Shown: positions 7,929-16,087 of the stretch, piece by piece
Layout of the letters: the number at the start of each line of letters is the position of its first letter
How positions within the stretch are numbered: the stretch's first letter is position 1
DNA from: a virus
Virus record (IMG/VR): IMGVR_UViG_3300021368_002252
Span: 1 to 21,541 of that record
DNA length: 21,541 nt
Strand: one strand, 5' to 3'
Position numbers and translations under genes: made by a program
Notes under the pieces: generated by a model
Database searches by the model: none
The model's input: the letters and a program-made list of their open reading frames with translations, nothing else
Told to the model about the DNA's origin: nothing

Positions 7929-8627
7929 TTACTTTTGTGAGAAAACGTTGTTAGAAAGCCAGTCGGCAATGCTTGCGCGAGTGGACTCAAGCTGGTCATC
8001 GGAGCTTTCGGTTACAAGAGTAGCTTCAGATGTTTCTACTTCTTCAAAAGCTTCTGGGGTAATTTCCTCTGCTTCAGCTTCTTCATCATCAGCTTTAGCT
8101 TCTTTTTCCTTTTTCTTTTCAAGTGCTTCCTTTAACGCAGGAGGCATACCAGCTTCTGCTTCTTTTTCCTTTTTATCGCCATGTTTGTCAGCCTTTGGCT
8201 TTTTTCCATACATAGCAACAACAGAGTCAAATGCTTCATCAGCAAGAGCGTCAAAAGCAGCAAGAGCAGCATCGACATCTTCTACGTCAAAGCCAGCCTC
8301 TACAAGAGCAGCTTTACGCTTCTCCATCTTTTCCTTTTTCTTCATATCTTCCATATGCTCTTTAGCAGATGTAAGTTCTTCTTGGGACTTAGCAAGAGCG
8401 TCTTCAAGTTCAGCAACGCGAGCTTGTGTACTCTTGATGCTTTCCTCAAGTTCAGCAATGCTTGAGTCTTTTTCTTGAATTTCAGCCTCAAAAGCCTCTA
8501 CCTTGGAAGCAAACTCTTTATCTTTTGCTTCTTCGATTTGAGCTTTAATAGCCTCATTCTCAGCCTTAGCAGTAGTAAGTTCAGCGCGAACTTCTTCCAA
8601 CTGCTTTTCTAGCAAATTATCTGACAT
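7929..8627 (-). CDS. Nested in-frame scaffold protein
   Basis: An ATG at 8627 (residue 257 of the protease-scaffold protein) lies 8 bases after a perfect AGGAG, within ATAGGAG-like context identical to the true starts of the decoration and 155-aa genes. Translation from it yields a 232-aa protein beginning MSDNLLEKQLEEVRAEL, which is almost wholly coiled coil plus an acidic C-terminal region, just what a head scaffold needs. Lambda C/Nu3 and similar phages use exactly this nested, same-frame design to make many scaffold copies per protease. The internal start is visible directly; that it is used is inferred. Confidence 0.75.
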   Translation of the reverse strand: MSDNLLEKQLEEVRAELTTAKAENEAIKAQIEEAKDKEFASKVEAFEAEIQEKDSSIAELEESIKSTQARVAELEDALAKSQEELTSAKEHMEDMKKKEKMEKRKAALVEAGFDVEDVDAALAAFDALADEAFDSVVAMYGKKPKADKHGDKKEKEAEAGMPPALKEALEKKKEKEAKADDEEAEAEEITPEAFEEVETSEATLVTESSDDQLESTRASIADWLSNNVFSQK

Positions 8628-9395
8628 ATTGAATTCTCCTATATTAAAATCAGAATTGTCATCTAAATTGAAAGCAACACTCTTTAAAATAACACTTCTG
8701 GGATTAGCAGGCTTGGAGACCAAACCTTTACCAGAGAAAGCAATGTTAGAAAGTGCGCGACCTAGTTTATAACCTTCGTATTCTCCACTACCGCCATAAG
8801 CTCTGAGGTGTTTCGTTAGGAAGGAAGATTCTTCATCTCTAGCTAAAATTTTCTTATCGCCATTAGGATTAGTTAATGCGTAATCAAATCCAGCAAAAAG
8901 ACACTCCATAGAAACATACCACTTGCCTTCCTCTATTTCAGAGATTATTTTCTCCATTCTTTCACGGTTTTCCTCACCAGTCCAACTGTTATAAAGAACA
9001 GCTTGAGTGATGATATCAAAATCTTCAGGCATCTCTGAGTCATCAGCTACCGCCTTTCCGTCTTTTGTTAAAACATAACTACCAGTAATATGCCCAATGA
9101 TATCGTTTTCATCGTGCATAAAGTTAAACTGCTTGTCTTCTGGTGTATTTCTAGCGGCCCAAGTAGCTTCTGGGAGAAATACGTCGTCATTCTTGTTCCA
9201 ACCGCAAGAGACTAAAACAGATTCTAAATAGTATAAATCTATTTGATCTTTATTTTCAGCTACTGCTTTGGCAACTATTTCTTCAGGTATATCCTTTTGA
9301 ACGGTTGCCTCAGAGCAGTACGCAACACTAGCGGTACTCTTAACGAGATCGCCAATGCCGTCATTTATTTCGTTTTCATAAATTTTTATTGCCAT
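7929..9395 (-). CDS. Prohead protease fused to scaffold
   Basis: This 488-aa protein has two halves. Residues 1-250 look like a prohead maturation protease: KQFNFMHDENDIIGHITGSY (88-107) carries a likely catalytic His (H94) and the usual GxV/I turn, and KWYVSMEC (158-165) a likely nucleophile Ser (S162). The order His then Ser fits herpesvirus-like/U35-type phage proteases. Residues 257-430 are a long Glu/Lys/Ala coiled coil, then an acidic KKEKEAEA-type segment and a short C-terminal capsid-binding-like tail (SIADWLSNNVFSQK). Such a protease-scaffold arrangement lets the protease be packaged in the prohead core. It begins 16 bases after a late promoter box and lies between portal and decoration genes. 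An internal start gives the scaffold alone (see separate entry). Confidence 0.8.
   Translation of the reverse strand: MAIKIYENEINDGIGDLVKSTASVAYCSEATVQKDIPEEIVAKAVAENKDQIDLYYLESVLVSCGWNKNDDVFLPEATWAARNTPEDKQFNFMHDENDIIGHITGSYVLTKDGKAVADDSEMPEDFDIITQAVLYNSWTGEENRERMEKIISEIEEGKWYVSMECLFAGFDYALTNPNGDKKILARDEESSFLTKHLRAYGGSGEYEGYKLGRALSNIAFSGKGLVSKPANPRSVILKSVAFNLDDNSDFNIGEFNMSDNLLEKQLEEVRAELTTAKAENEAIKAQIEEAKDKEFASKVEAFEAEIQEKDSSIAELEESIKSTQARVAELEDALAKSQEELTSAKEHMEDMKKKEKMEKRKAALVEAGFDVEDVDAALAAFDALADEAFDSVVAMYGKKPKADKHGDKKEKEAEAGMPPALKEALEKKKEKEAKADDEEAEAEEITPEAFEEVETSEATLVTESSDDQLESTRASIADWLSNNVFSQK
8628..8642 (-). promoter_or_regulatory. Internal ribosome binding site for the scaffold
   Basis: On the minus strand TATAGGAG is followed by AATTCAAT and then ATG at 8627. 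The AGGAG core (8640-8636) is 8 bases from the start codon, optimal spacing. A site this good inside a coding sequence, exactly at the protease/coiled-coil boundary, supports internal initiation. Confidence 0.75.
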
Positions 9396-9411
9396 AATTA
9401 CCTCTAAAGAA

Positions 9412-9422
9412 AATATACACTA
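9412..9422 (-). promoter_or_regulatory. Putative phage late promoter box (copy 3)
   Basis: The minus strand reads TAGTGTATATT, only 16 bases before the protease start codon (9395), so a transcript from it would have a very short leader with the ribosome site AGAGG near its 5' end. It is the closest to its gene of the five copies and has T at the eighth position of the GTGTATAWT core. Confidence 0.5.
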
Positions 9423-9446
9423 AAAATATTAATTTTGTAAAAACAG

Positions 9447-11465
9447 CTATTTTTGGGCTAAGACATAATCAACATACGAGGCAATGGCTGACCTTTTATA
9501 TTCATCTATAGACATGTATTCTGTAGATATTTTATTATTTTCGAGGTGTTTTCTGAATGTGCTTGGCATCTTCTTATTGGCGTGTAAGATTTCTTTAAAG
9601 TCATCTTCAGTAACCTTAGCTAGTGGTTTAAGGTTTAAGAGCATGTCTAGTTTAACCTTCTCAAGATCGGCAACTTGTGCCTTGGTTAGCGATCTCATGT
9701 TCTTTTTATTGTTTATCGCCAAGAAAGCCTTATTGAAATTTTCTGATATGTTATCATAGGTATTATTAGACCATAGGATAAGTTCAGCCACTCCGGGTGT
9801 AGACTTTGGAGTTTCCACCCTTTGTTTTCTTGGACCTTCGTCAATCTTGTTAGGAGGACGACCGTTGGGGTTTACTGGCTTTTGCTTTTCTTTTCTTTCT
9901 GCCACTTTCTCATTTATCTCCGCTTGTTTGTCCATCTTGTCTATCTCGAATTGCTTGTTGGGATTGTGGAAAGGGCTTGCCTTTTCAGGTAGTTTTTCTG
10001 AATTCCTAGCCTTGCTCTCTCTCTTTAATCTCATTTTTTCAACTGGAGCAATTTCTTTAAATCTCTCAAGGATAGTCTCATGTGAGATGATATCTCTATC
10101 CGCAAGTTGTATTAGTAGGTTCTTCTCTGCGGATTCGTCAGACAAGCTCATTTGATCGTAAACAACGTGCGCTGGCTTTCTGAAGCCCATAGCTTTGCGG
10201 ACTAGTTCAAGCTCTCTCTCCCAAAACTTAGTTAGTTGATCACGACCGTATTGTAATCTTTCTACCAATGTCTTCAGTGATATAAAGTTATTAGTAAATC
10301 CACCACCATTATTAGCCATACCAGTAAGAGTTGGAGGTACACCAAGTCCAGCATATATACTATTAAGCACAGATGTGTACTTTTCAGAGCCTAAGAACTT
10401 ATAGACTTGACTGTTAGACTCGGTGTAAGAAAGCTCTGGACCCCACACTAATTCCATAGTACCACCACCAGTATTGCTTGCTAGAATATTCCTTAGCTTG
10501 TTGATAGCGGTTTTGTTTGGCAGGATCTTATGGTCAAGATTACCAAGCGTCCACAATCTGATATTAGAAATCGCTCCATCAAGAGCAGACATGTCAGCTA
10601 GTCTCATTTTTTCTAGCATGACAATATCATCTAAAATAGCGTAAACGAGGGGGTTTGCCCATCTTTGCCAGTCGTCTTTCTTGTAGTAGAATATAGAAAG
10701 TCTATCTTTCTCTAGGTCTATTTTCTTTTGACCTTTCTTGATAGCTTGTTTTACGGTTGGAGGAAGTGTATCTAGTACATGCGCTGGTACAGAACCCTCT
10801 TTGAAGTTATCTAGAAAAGCACCAGAATCTATTTCGTAGTTTCTAACACCCAAGAACATATTAATATTACCATTCTTCATATCAATATTTAGTGGATTAA
10901 AGAAGTTATACCTCCAAGGTATTTGATTGCGCTCTATCTCTGGCAACTCTACGGTAATGTCATTAGCCATAGATTTAATATATTTAGTAATCTCTGGTGT
11001 TATATTAGCATTACTTCTATAAACTATAGTTTGACCAGTTCTATATAGATTGTTTAGAAATCTCTCAGACCTTTCTTTGCCATCAATCTTCTTAAACCAC
11101 TGTTTAAAGAACTTCTCTACACTCTCATTCTCATGTACGATGTTAATCCCTTGACAGCCAAAATCGCCCATTAGGTCAATGATATTACGAATAATACCCA
11201 CTTTATCGTAAGCGTCCATGCACATCTTGATGATGCGCTTCTGCTTGGTTGGGACTTGCTCTTCTGGCCTGAAGGCGTAGTAGTCGCTATGAGTGAACGA
11301 CGGACGTACAGAGCGGTTTGGCTCAACGTCAATGAAATCCCTATGGAAACGAGATGCTTTTGAGACACCTTCGTATGCGTCTAAAGAATTGGAGAATTGA
11401 TCGAAAGCGTCTTTTTTGCTTTGCTGATTGCCTTCGTCCCACGTTATCATATGATTGTCACTCAT
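9447..11465 (-). CDS. Portal protein
   Basis: This 672-aa protein is the portal: the dodecameric ring at the head vertex through which DNA is packaged and to which the neck attaches. Its place just after TerL and before protease/scaffold is standard. Sequence features fit: an N-terminal disordered segment, CMDAYDKVGIIRNIIDLMGD (portal stem/clip start), RTGQTIVYRS, YNFFNPLNIDM, then SVLNSIYAGLGVPPTLTG and NNFISLKTLVERLQYGRDQL, a pattern typical of portal wing/crown regions. The C-terminal 150 residues are charged and partly disordered (KMDKQAEINEKVAERKEKQK). The start is taken as ATG at 11465, which has GGAG 5 bases upstream; an upstream in-frame TTG at 11480 would make the SD itself coding. 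A promoter box lies 41 bases upstream. Confidence 0.85.
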   Translation of the reverse strand: MSDNHMITWDEGNQQSKKDAFDQFSNSLDAYEGVSKASRFHRDFIDVEPNRSVRPSFTHSDYYAFRPEEQVPTKQKRIIKMCMDAYDKVGIIRNIIDLMGDFGCQGINIVHENESVEKFFKQWFKKIDGKERSERFLNNLYRTGQTIVYRSNANITPEITKYIKSMANDITVELPEIERNQIPWRYNFFNPLNIDMKNGNINMFLGVRNYEIDSGAFLDNFKEGSVPAHVLDTLPPTVKQAIKKGQKKIDLEKDRLSIFYYKKDDWQRWANPLVYAILDDIVMLEKMRLADMSALDGAISNIRLWTLGNLDHKILPNKTAINKLRNILASNTGGGTMELVWGPELSYTESNSQVYKFLGSEKYTSVLNSIYAGLGVPPTLTGMANNGGGFTNNFISLKTLVERLQYGRDQLTKFWERELELVRKAMGFRKPAHVVYDQMSLSDESAEKNLLIQLADRDIISHETILERFKEIAPVEKMRLKRESKARNSEKLPEKASPFHNPNKQFEIDKMDKQAEINEKVAERKEKQKPVNPNGRPPNKIDEGPRKQRVETPKSTPGVAELILWSNNTYDNISENFNKAFLAINNKKNMRSLTKAQVADLEKVKLDMLLNLKPLAKVTEDDFKEILHANKKMPSTFRKHLENNKISTEYMSIDEYKRSAIASYVDYVLAQK

Positions 11466-11506
11466 TGTTTCTCCAAGCAATTGGAATGGAATTGGAATAC
11501 ATTTAT

Positions 11507-11517
11507 ATTATACACGT
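11507..11517 (-). promoter_or_regulatory. Putative phage late promoter box (copy 4)
   Basis: The minus strand reads ACGTGTATAAT, 41 bases before the portal start codon. It abuts the stop codon of the terminase gene. It would give portal and head genes extra transcription over the terminase, which is needed in few copies. Confidence 0.6.
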
Positions 11518-13508
11518 TAATAGACATCTTTCATAGAATTTGTAAACCAGCTTGGACCAATATACATATTTTTCTCTTTATCCTTAGATTTAGTGCCTGT
11601 AGCAAACCCTCCGTAGAAATTGTATTCAGCTTGCTCTGGAGTCCTGTCTATAATTCTGGCCGCCATATTAGCCATAAGAAGAGAAGAGTACCTATCCTTT
11701 CTTTGTTTACCCTTCTTACCAGTTCCAACAACGGTTTCTGGAGTGTCCCACTTATCACGACCCGAAGCGGTTTGGGTCATTTGGATCATGGCAAGTTCAT
11801 CTTTAAGCTCTTCTATCTCCATTACACACTGCTCTAGGGTGTCAAACAACCTCCCCTTCATTTGGTCTTCTGCGCTCGATATACCTAAGCTAACGGAGTC
11901 AAATCGAGGAAAGAGAAGCGCCTTGTCTTCAAAATCCTTTCTCATACCATGATTTGCTTCAGCAAGCCATTCATGTTTTGCAAATTGACACATCTCTAGT
12001 ATGTGTAAACCTTGCTCACCGTCTGTGTCTTTAGGTTTGTCATCATTAATTACAGGCCAAATGGGTAGCTCACCTTCTTGTATTTTATCTTTATCGTGTA
12101 AGCCTTCCATGACAGCAATACCGCCACCCTGAGCGTCAAGCGCTATATGATGGCAAGGGAATAACTTCATAAGATCGCGGATCTTCCTAACACAATAGGC
12201 ATAGAAGTCCGTCTCTTTAGAATAGCCTCTCTTAACCTTTTCTTTGTGTTCACCTCTGTTTGTAGTCCAGCAGTGGACGATTCTTCTATGGCCTTTATGT
12301 AGCTCTAATACAACTATACTAAAGTTGTCCACCTCAGAAGCAGGGTCAATACCAAATACATATTTCTTATCTTTATCGCCCATAAGTTTAGCTTCAAAGA
12401 CTATTGGGTTTTTCTCTATGTCGAATATAGGCTCGTTGGAATCAGTGCCTTCGTTGGCTACGCATTGTTCTATGAGTGTTCTTTTAAAGAAGCCTTGAGA
12501 GTCGCGCGTGAAGCAAGCTCCAAATTCCATCTGATAGATACCAGCGTGAACAGTCGCTTTAGATCTAGCAACCTGTGAGGCATCCATAAAGCCTTCTGGG
12601 CGTAATTCATCAGGCATGCGAATAATAGAGTAATCTTTCCAGTTAAAGTCTTTGGGTGGATCTTCACCAAATATATCTCTAAGTCTGGCTGGTTTACCTT
12701 GACTTTTAATTATAGCTTTCCATTTCTTCCAATAATCTGCAAAATGATTAAAGTCATAGTAAGCAGTACCACTTAATATAATTTGGTTGTCTTTCTTTTC
12801 TATTACATCGTCTGTAGCTTCCTCTATTTCTATTCCAAGTTCGGCGGCCTTTTTCCTTGCAGCAATTTTCTTAACGTTCTCAATGGGATCTGAACTAACC
12901 GCAGCGAAACCAGCGACAACTGTCTCGAATATATCTCGCGGGATTGATGCAAACTCATCAGATATAATATCATTAGCACGCTGACCTCTAATCTTCTGCC
13001 CGTCTCCCAAAGGAAGACAAGTAACACGGGATTTATTAATCCGCATAACACAACGGTCCACATCCCTACGTGGTCCACTATTCGCATCGCACATACTCCT
13101 TAAAATTGGCGCATTGTTCCAAATCGTTTCCATGTACTCAAACAAAACCTTAGATTGTCTAAATGCGGCACCAACAACTACCACTTTTCTGTCTGGTAGG
13201 ATTAGGGCGCGGATCATAGAATATAGCGACAGGATAAATGATTTACCAAAACCACGGCTAGCTATGAGCATTGGAAATTTTCTATTCCACATCTCGCATA
13301 GAAATAAAGCCTGTGATGGTAGAATATTAATGTTAAATACATGCTTACATAAGAAAGAGAAGTACTCTGGCCTTGTCATTAGCCATATTAAACGTAAATG
13401 ATAATCCTCATCATTAAATGATACCATCTTGAATGGATTAATTAGATCTTCTTTGTTTATATCGTCAAGGTTCAGCCAAGCTTCATCTATGTTTTTCAGT
13501 TCATTCAT
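11517..13508 (-). CDS. terL: Terminase large subunit (ATPase and nuclease)
   Basis: This 663-aa protein packages phage DNA into proheads and cuts it. The N-terminal ATPase has a Walker A at 83-90 (A-S-R-G-F-G-K-S, with the arginine variant typical of terminases), and Walker B at IISDE (181-185; E185 as catalytic carboxylate). A coupling motif SGTAYYDFNHF follows at 246-256. The C-terminal nuclease (RNase H fold) shows acidic residues in FGIDPASEVDNF (D388) and IALDAQGGG (D458). Length is normal for the family, slightly long because of a Lys/Glu-rich insert at about 210-240. Its start overlaps the stop of the ClpP-like gene by 4 bases (ATGA), implying translational coupling. Confidence is high. 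Confidence 0.93.
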   Translation of the reverse strand: MNELKNIDEAWLNLDDINKEDLINPFKMVSFNDEDYHLRLIWLMTRPEYFSFLCKHVFNINILPSQALFLCEMWNRKFPMLIASRGFGKSFILSLYSMIRALILPDRKVVVVGAAFRQSKVLFEYMETIWNNAPILRSMCDANSGPRRDVDRCVMRINKSRVTCLPLGDGQKIRGQRANDIISDEFASIPRDIFETVVAGFAAVSSDPIENVKKIAARKKAAELGIEIEEATDDVIEKKDNQIILSGTAYYDFNHFADYWKKWKAIIKSQGKPARLRDIFGEDPPKDFNWKDYSIIRMPDELRPEGFMDASQVARSKATVHAGIYQMEFGACFTRDSQGFFKRTLIEQCVANEGTDSNEPIFDIEKNPIVFEAKLMGDKDKKYVFGIDPASEVDNFSIVVLELHKGHRRIVHCWTTNRGEHKEKVKRGYSKETDFYAYCVRKIRDLMKLFPCHHIALDAQGGGIAVMEGLHDKDKIQEGELPIWPVINDDKPKDTDGEQGLHILEMCQFAKHEWLAEANHGMRKDFEDKALLFPRFDSVSLGISSAEDQMKGRLFDTLEQCVMEIEELKDELAMIQMTQTASGRDKWDTPETVVGTGKKGKQRKDRYSSLLMANMAARIIDRTPEQAEYNFYGGFATGTKSKDKEKNMYIGPSWFTNSMKDVY

Positions 13509-14119
13509 CTGTATATCCCGTCAGCGAAACCATAGTAAACAGCTTCAGCTGCCTCCATGTACCAGTCGCCATTGTTAAGTTTTCTTTTGATGTACGCTTT
13601 TGTTTTTGACAAGCTATCCCCACGGTCTTTAAAATACTTTCCAGTTTTATGGCACTTTTCAGCGTAGATGCTTAACATTTTATCTCCAGCCCCTTTTTCA
13701 AAAGCGGCAAGGTTCTGCGCGCTAAGGTAGTGACCGCTTATTTCGCTGCTGCCCCAGTGAACCATAAAGGTTGAATTTTCTGTAACTAACCTTCTTGTTG
13801 CAGCCTGTATAATAACAGTACCCATAGAACACAGCTGACCATACCCAATAAAGTTTGTTTTGCACCTAGAACTTCTAATAGCGTCATATATCCCCATCCC
13901 CGAATACCAACAACCACCCACAGTTTGCATGTGTATGGTAATTGGATCTCTATTTAAATTCTTTAGTATATTTATATTTTTAGTAAAGTTTTGCAACATC
14001 CTGTGATCAACACCGCCAGACTCTCCAGAGTCATCAAATTCATTTATATAAATTTCTCTACTCTTTACGTCTATGTTGTAGGCGTGGATCTCACCTACAC
14101 TATCTCGGTTTGCTGTCAT
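13505..14119 (-). CDS. ClpP-like serine protease
   Basis: This 204-aa protein has the ClpP/crotonase-fold protease pattern: TVGGCWYSGMGIYDAI (66-81) matches the oxyanion GG loop and following helix, GQLCSMG (94-100) carries nucleophile S98, and TFMVHWGS holds H121. The usual third residue, an Asp in a helix before the final YxEAxEAVxYGxxDxI segment, is not clear: the aligned stretch reads KRKLNNGD, with D185 one possibility. In some phages ClpP-like enzymes are the head maturation protease, but here a second protease candidate is fused to the scaffold. It sits between nuclease and terminase genes, overlapping TerL by 4 bases. A role in head assembly is inferred from position; it could also process host proteins. 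Confidence 0.8.
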   Translation of the reverse strand: MTANRDSVGEIHAYNIDVKSREIYINEFDDSGESGGVDHRMLQNFTKNINILKNLNRDPITIHMQTVGGCWYSGMGIYDAIRSSRCKTNFIGYGQLCSMGTVIIQAATRRLVTENSTFMVHWGSSEISGHYLSAQNLAAFEKGAGDKMLSIYAEKCHKTGKYFKDRGDSLSKTKAYIKRKLNNGDWYMEAAEAVYYGFADGIYR

Positions 14120-14121
14120 GA

Positions 14122-14619
14122 TTACTCCAAGCTGTACTTCTCGTTAATTCTTTTTAGGATGCTAAGAACAGTCCATTTAGCGTTTTTCTTAGAATCGCAA
14201 AATATAACATTAACGTTATGGTTTATTTGTAACTCCATTAGAAATCTTAACATATATTTATTTGTAATCCTTAGATTTTTAATCTCTCTATCTGGAACAT
14301 CTGAACCCTCTGGAAAATCCATCAAATCAGTAAGGGAAAATTCTAACACTAAAAATTTATGAGGAAATTCTTTCATCCTCTCTATCTCTGCTTCAAACCT
14401 TTTTCTACTTACCCCCACGTTGTTGGCAAGTTCTACGACACTAGCCTTTCTTTCTATACATATTTTGTCTTCAAGCCCCTCAATGCTATAATCACCCGTG
14501 TCTAGTTTTCTATTTACCATGCCTTTGCAGAAATGATATTTAGTCCTAGACGCTGCGAATGTATATCCTTGTTTTTCTCTTGTGTCTTTTATTATTGTAA
14601 AAGGTCTGATCTTAGCCAT
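14122..14619 (-). CDS. ERCC4-type nuclease
   Basis: This 165-aa protein has the XPF/ERCC4 nuclease core: KDTREKQG (11-18), LDTGDYSIEGLEDKICIERK (39-58, giving G42-D43 and the E56-R57-K58 catalytic triplet) and then helices with FEAEIERM. The acidic residue normally four places after ERK is E63 rather than D, slightly off the consensus. There is no helicase or HhH domain, so it is a stand-alone nuclease, as in several phages, acting on branched or flap DNA, perhaps resolving replication or packaging intermediates before cutting. It overlaps the HNH gene by 8 bases upstream and is 2 bases from the ClpP-like gene downstream, in the same operon. Confidence 0.85.
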   Translation of the reverse strand: MAKIRPFTIIKDTREKQGYTFAASRTKYHFCKGMVNRKLDTGDYSIEGLEDKICIERKASVVELANNVGVSRKRFEAEIERMKEFPHKFLVLEFSLTDLMDFPEGSDVPDREIKNLRITNKYMLRFLMELQINHNVNVIFCDSKKNAKWTVLSILKRINEKYSLE

Positions 14620-14881
14620 TATTTTTTCTCACTATACCTTGAAATAACGATTGATAAAGATTTTCATGTCCAGTAACTTTCTTGTGGCACCAGTAACACA
14701 GTGTAATTCCATTATCAACGTCAAATCTCAAAGTAGATGCGCTTGCCCATTTTTGTATATGGTGTGCATTAAGATGTTTTTTCTTTCTGCAACCCGGCAT
14801 TTGGCATTGCCTATTGTCTCTCGCGAAAACTTTATTCCTCCAGTCTCTGTAAATTGGGTCGTTAAAATCTCTTCTTGTCAT
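14612..14881 (-). CDS. Small HNH endonuclease (terminase-associated type)
   Basis: This 89-aa protein is a minimal HNH nuclease: C26/C31 and C62/C65 form a structural zinc site, LNAHHIQKW (38-45) gives the catalytic His pair H40-H41, N57 lies in VDNGITLC, and H66/H72 follow. Small HNH proteins next to terL in many phages take part in cos-site cleavage or DNA packaging, and its position 730 bases upstream of terL fits. Its ATG overlaps the stop of the gmd gene (ATGA), so it is translationally coupled. It could instead be a homing-type enzyme, but its tight overlap with neighbours argues for a resident gene. Confidence 0.85.
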   Translation of the reverse strand: MTRRDFNDPIYRDWRNKVFARDNRQCQMPGCRKKKHLNAHHIQKWASASTLRFDVDNGITLCYWCHKKVTGHENLYQSLFQGIVRKNNG

Positions 14882-15966
14882 GATAAATCCCTCATAACCA
14901 TCATCTTGACTAAATCTTCAAAAGTATGTTTAGGTGTCCACCCTAGTTTTTCTTTGGCCTTTGAGCAATCACCTCTTAGGTAATCTACTTCCGCTGGCCT
15001 ATAAAACTCTGGATCTACAACTACAAAGTCTTCCCACTCTTTTATTCCAACAGAGTTAAAGGCTATGGATAAAAATTCTCTTACCGTGTGGGTTTCTCCC
15101 GTACAAATCACATAGTCATCTGGCTCGTCCTGCTGTAGCATCATCCACATAGCTTCGCAGTAGTCTCCAGCAAAACCCCAGTCTCTGTATGCATCAAGAT
15201 TTCCTAGCCTTAGTTTTGGAAATTTCAATCCTTCTGTGATGTATATTTCATTGTCATTGGTTAATAGGTCATGTAGTCCTTTTGGAGATACATCATTAGT
15301 GATACACCATTTAATAAAATCACCAATCCATTTAGTAATTTTTCTAGTAACGAAGTTTTCACCACGTCTTGGTCCTTCATGGTTGAATAATATGCCAGCG
15401 CTAGCGTGTAAGCCATAGCCCTCTCTGTAAAGCCTTGTCATGTAGTGGGCGGCACATTTGGAAATGGCATAAGGGCTTTGAGGAAGGAATTTAGTTTCCT
15501 CGTTTTGGTACTTTTCTACAGGTAATCTGCTGTCAAAATCGTTGTCTTGCGATCTTGTGTCGTAATTACTACCAAACATCTCACTGCTACTCGCTTGGTA
15601 AAATTTAGTATTTGTCATTTGGAGATCAGTTAAGCCTTGTAAGATGTTTAAACAACCTTTTCCCGTTATGTCCCAAGTAAGTGCTGGCTGTTTAAAGGAT
15701 ACGGCAACATGACTTTGCGCAGCAAGATTATATACTTCTGCGGCATCTTGGTGGTCTTTTAAAATGTTTATTACAGAGTGTGCGTCAGTAATATCTCCAC
15801 TTACTATTGTTACGTTTTCATGATTTACTAAATGTTTAATTCTAGAAGTGGTGTCAACGCTTACTCTTCTTGTTACGCCAATTACTTGATATTCTTTTTC
15901 TAGGAGCAAGTCTGCTAAATGGCTGCCGTCTTGTCCAGTTATCCCAAAGATGATTGCTTTTTTCAT
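14878..15966 (-). CDS. gmd: GDP-mannose 4,6-dehydratase
   Basis: This 362-aa protein is an extended SDR enzyme converting GDP-D-mannose to GDP-4-keto-6-deoxy-mannose, precursor of GDP-fucose, GDP-rhamnose and perosamine. The NAD(P)-binding GITGQDG is at 8-14, YQASSSEMFG (123-132) carries the active Ser and E129, and SPYAISK (164-170) the Y166/K170 pair. FNHEGPRRGENFVTRK (194-209) is the Gmd signature. Length matches bacterial Gmd (about 370). Marine and cyanobacterial phages carry gmd, but a phage copy between glycosyltransferase and packaging genes is notable. No fucose synthase follows, so host or other phage enzymes must finish the sugar. Its start has AGGA nearby and a 121-base leader after the GT25-like gene. 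Confidence 0.92.
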   Translation of the reverse strand: MKKAIIFGITGQDGSHLADLLLEKEYQVIGVTRRVSVDTTSRIKHLVNHENVTIVSGDITDAHSVINILKDHQDAAEVYNLAAQSHVAVSFKQPALTWDITGKGCLNILQGLTDLQMTNTKFYQASSSEMFGSNYDTRSQDNDFDSRLPVEKYQNEETKFLPQSPYAISKCAAHYMTRLYREGYGLHASAGILFNHEGPRRGENFVTRKITKWIGDFIKWCITNDVSPKGLHDLLTNDNEIYITEGLKFPKLRLGNLDAYRDWGFAGDYCEAMWMMLQQDEPDDYVICTGETHTVREFLSIAFNSVGIKEWEDFVVVDPEFYRPAEVDYLRGDCSKAKEKLGWTPKHTFEDLVKMMVMRDLS

Positions 15967-16087
15967 ATTCCTAAAGTTCCTTTTTATTAATTTATTTCTA
16001 AAAGAAATACAATATTATTTATGTGTGCTTATATGTCCGAAGGTCTCGCACGAATCCAGAAGTTTGTGATTCCAAGTTGCGGTTGTG
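15967..16087 (-). other. Intergenic gap before gmd
   Basis: This 121-base gap is the largest inside the leader-to-packaging operon. On the minus strand it holds an AT-rich CATAAATAATATTG segment (about 16010-16023) that could be a weak promoter and a perfect 6-bp AT hairpin (15994-15999 with 16003-16008). There is no GTGTATAWT box. It may mark the edge of an inserted gmd gene, but no repeats flank it. Confidence 0.3.

Noticed and set aside
7867-8478. 203-aa plus-strand Ser-rich frame
   Set aside because: It mirrors the Glu/Ala-rich coiled coil of the scaffold on the other strand, typical of antisense shadows of such sequence.
9425-9446. Terminator after the portal gene
   Set aside because: AAAAACAGCTATTTTT is palindromic but has almost no loop and no GC stem, so it is unlikely to terminate.
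11466-11480. Portal start at TTG 11480 (five extra residues)
   Set aside because: The extension would make the ribosome site GGAG coding; ATG 11465 has proper spacing.
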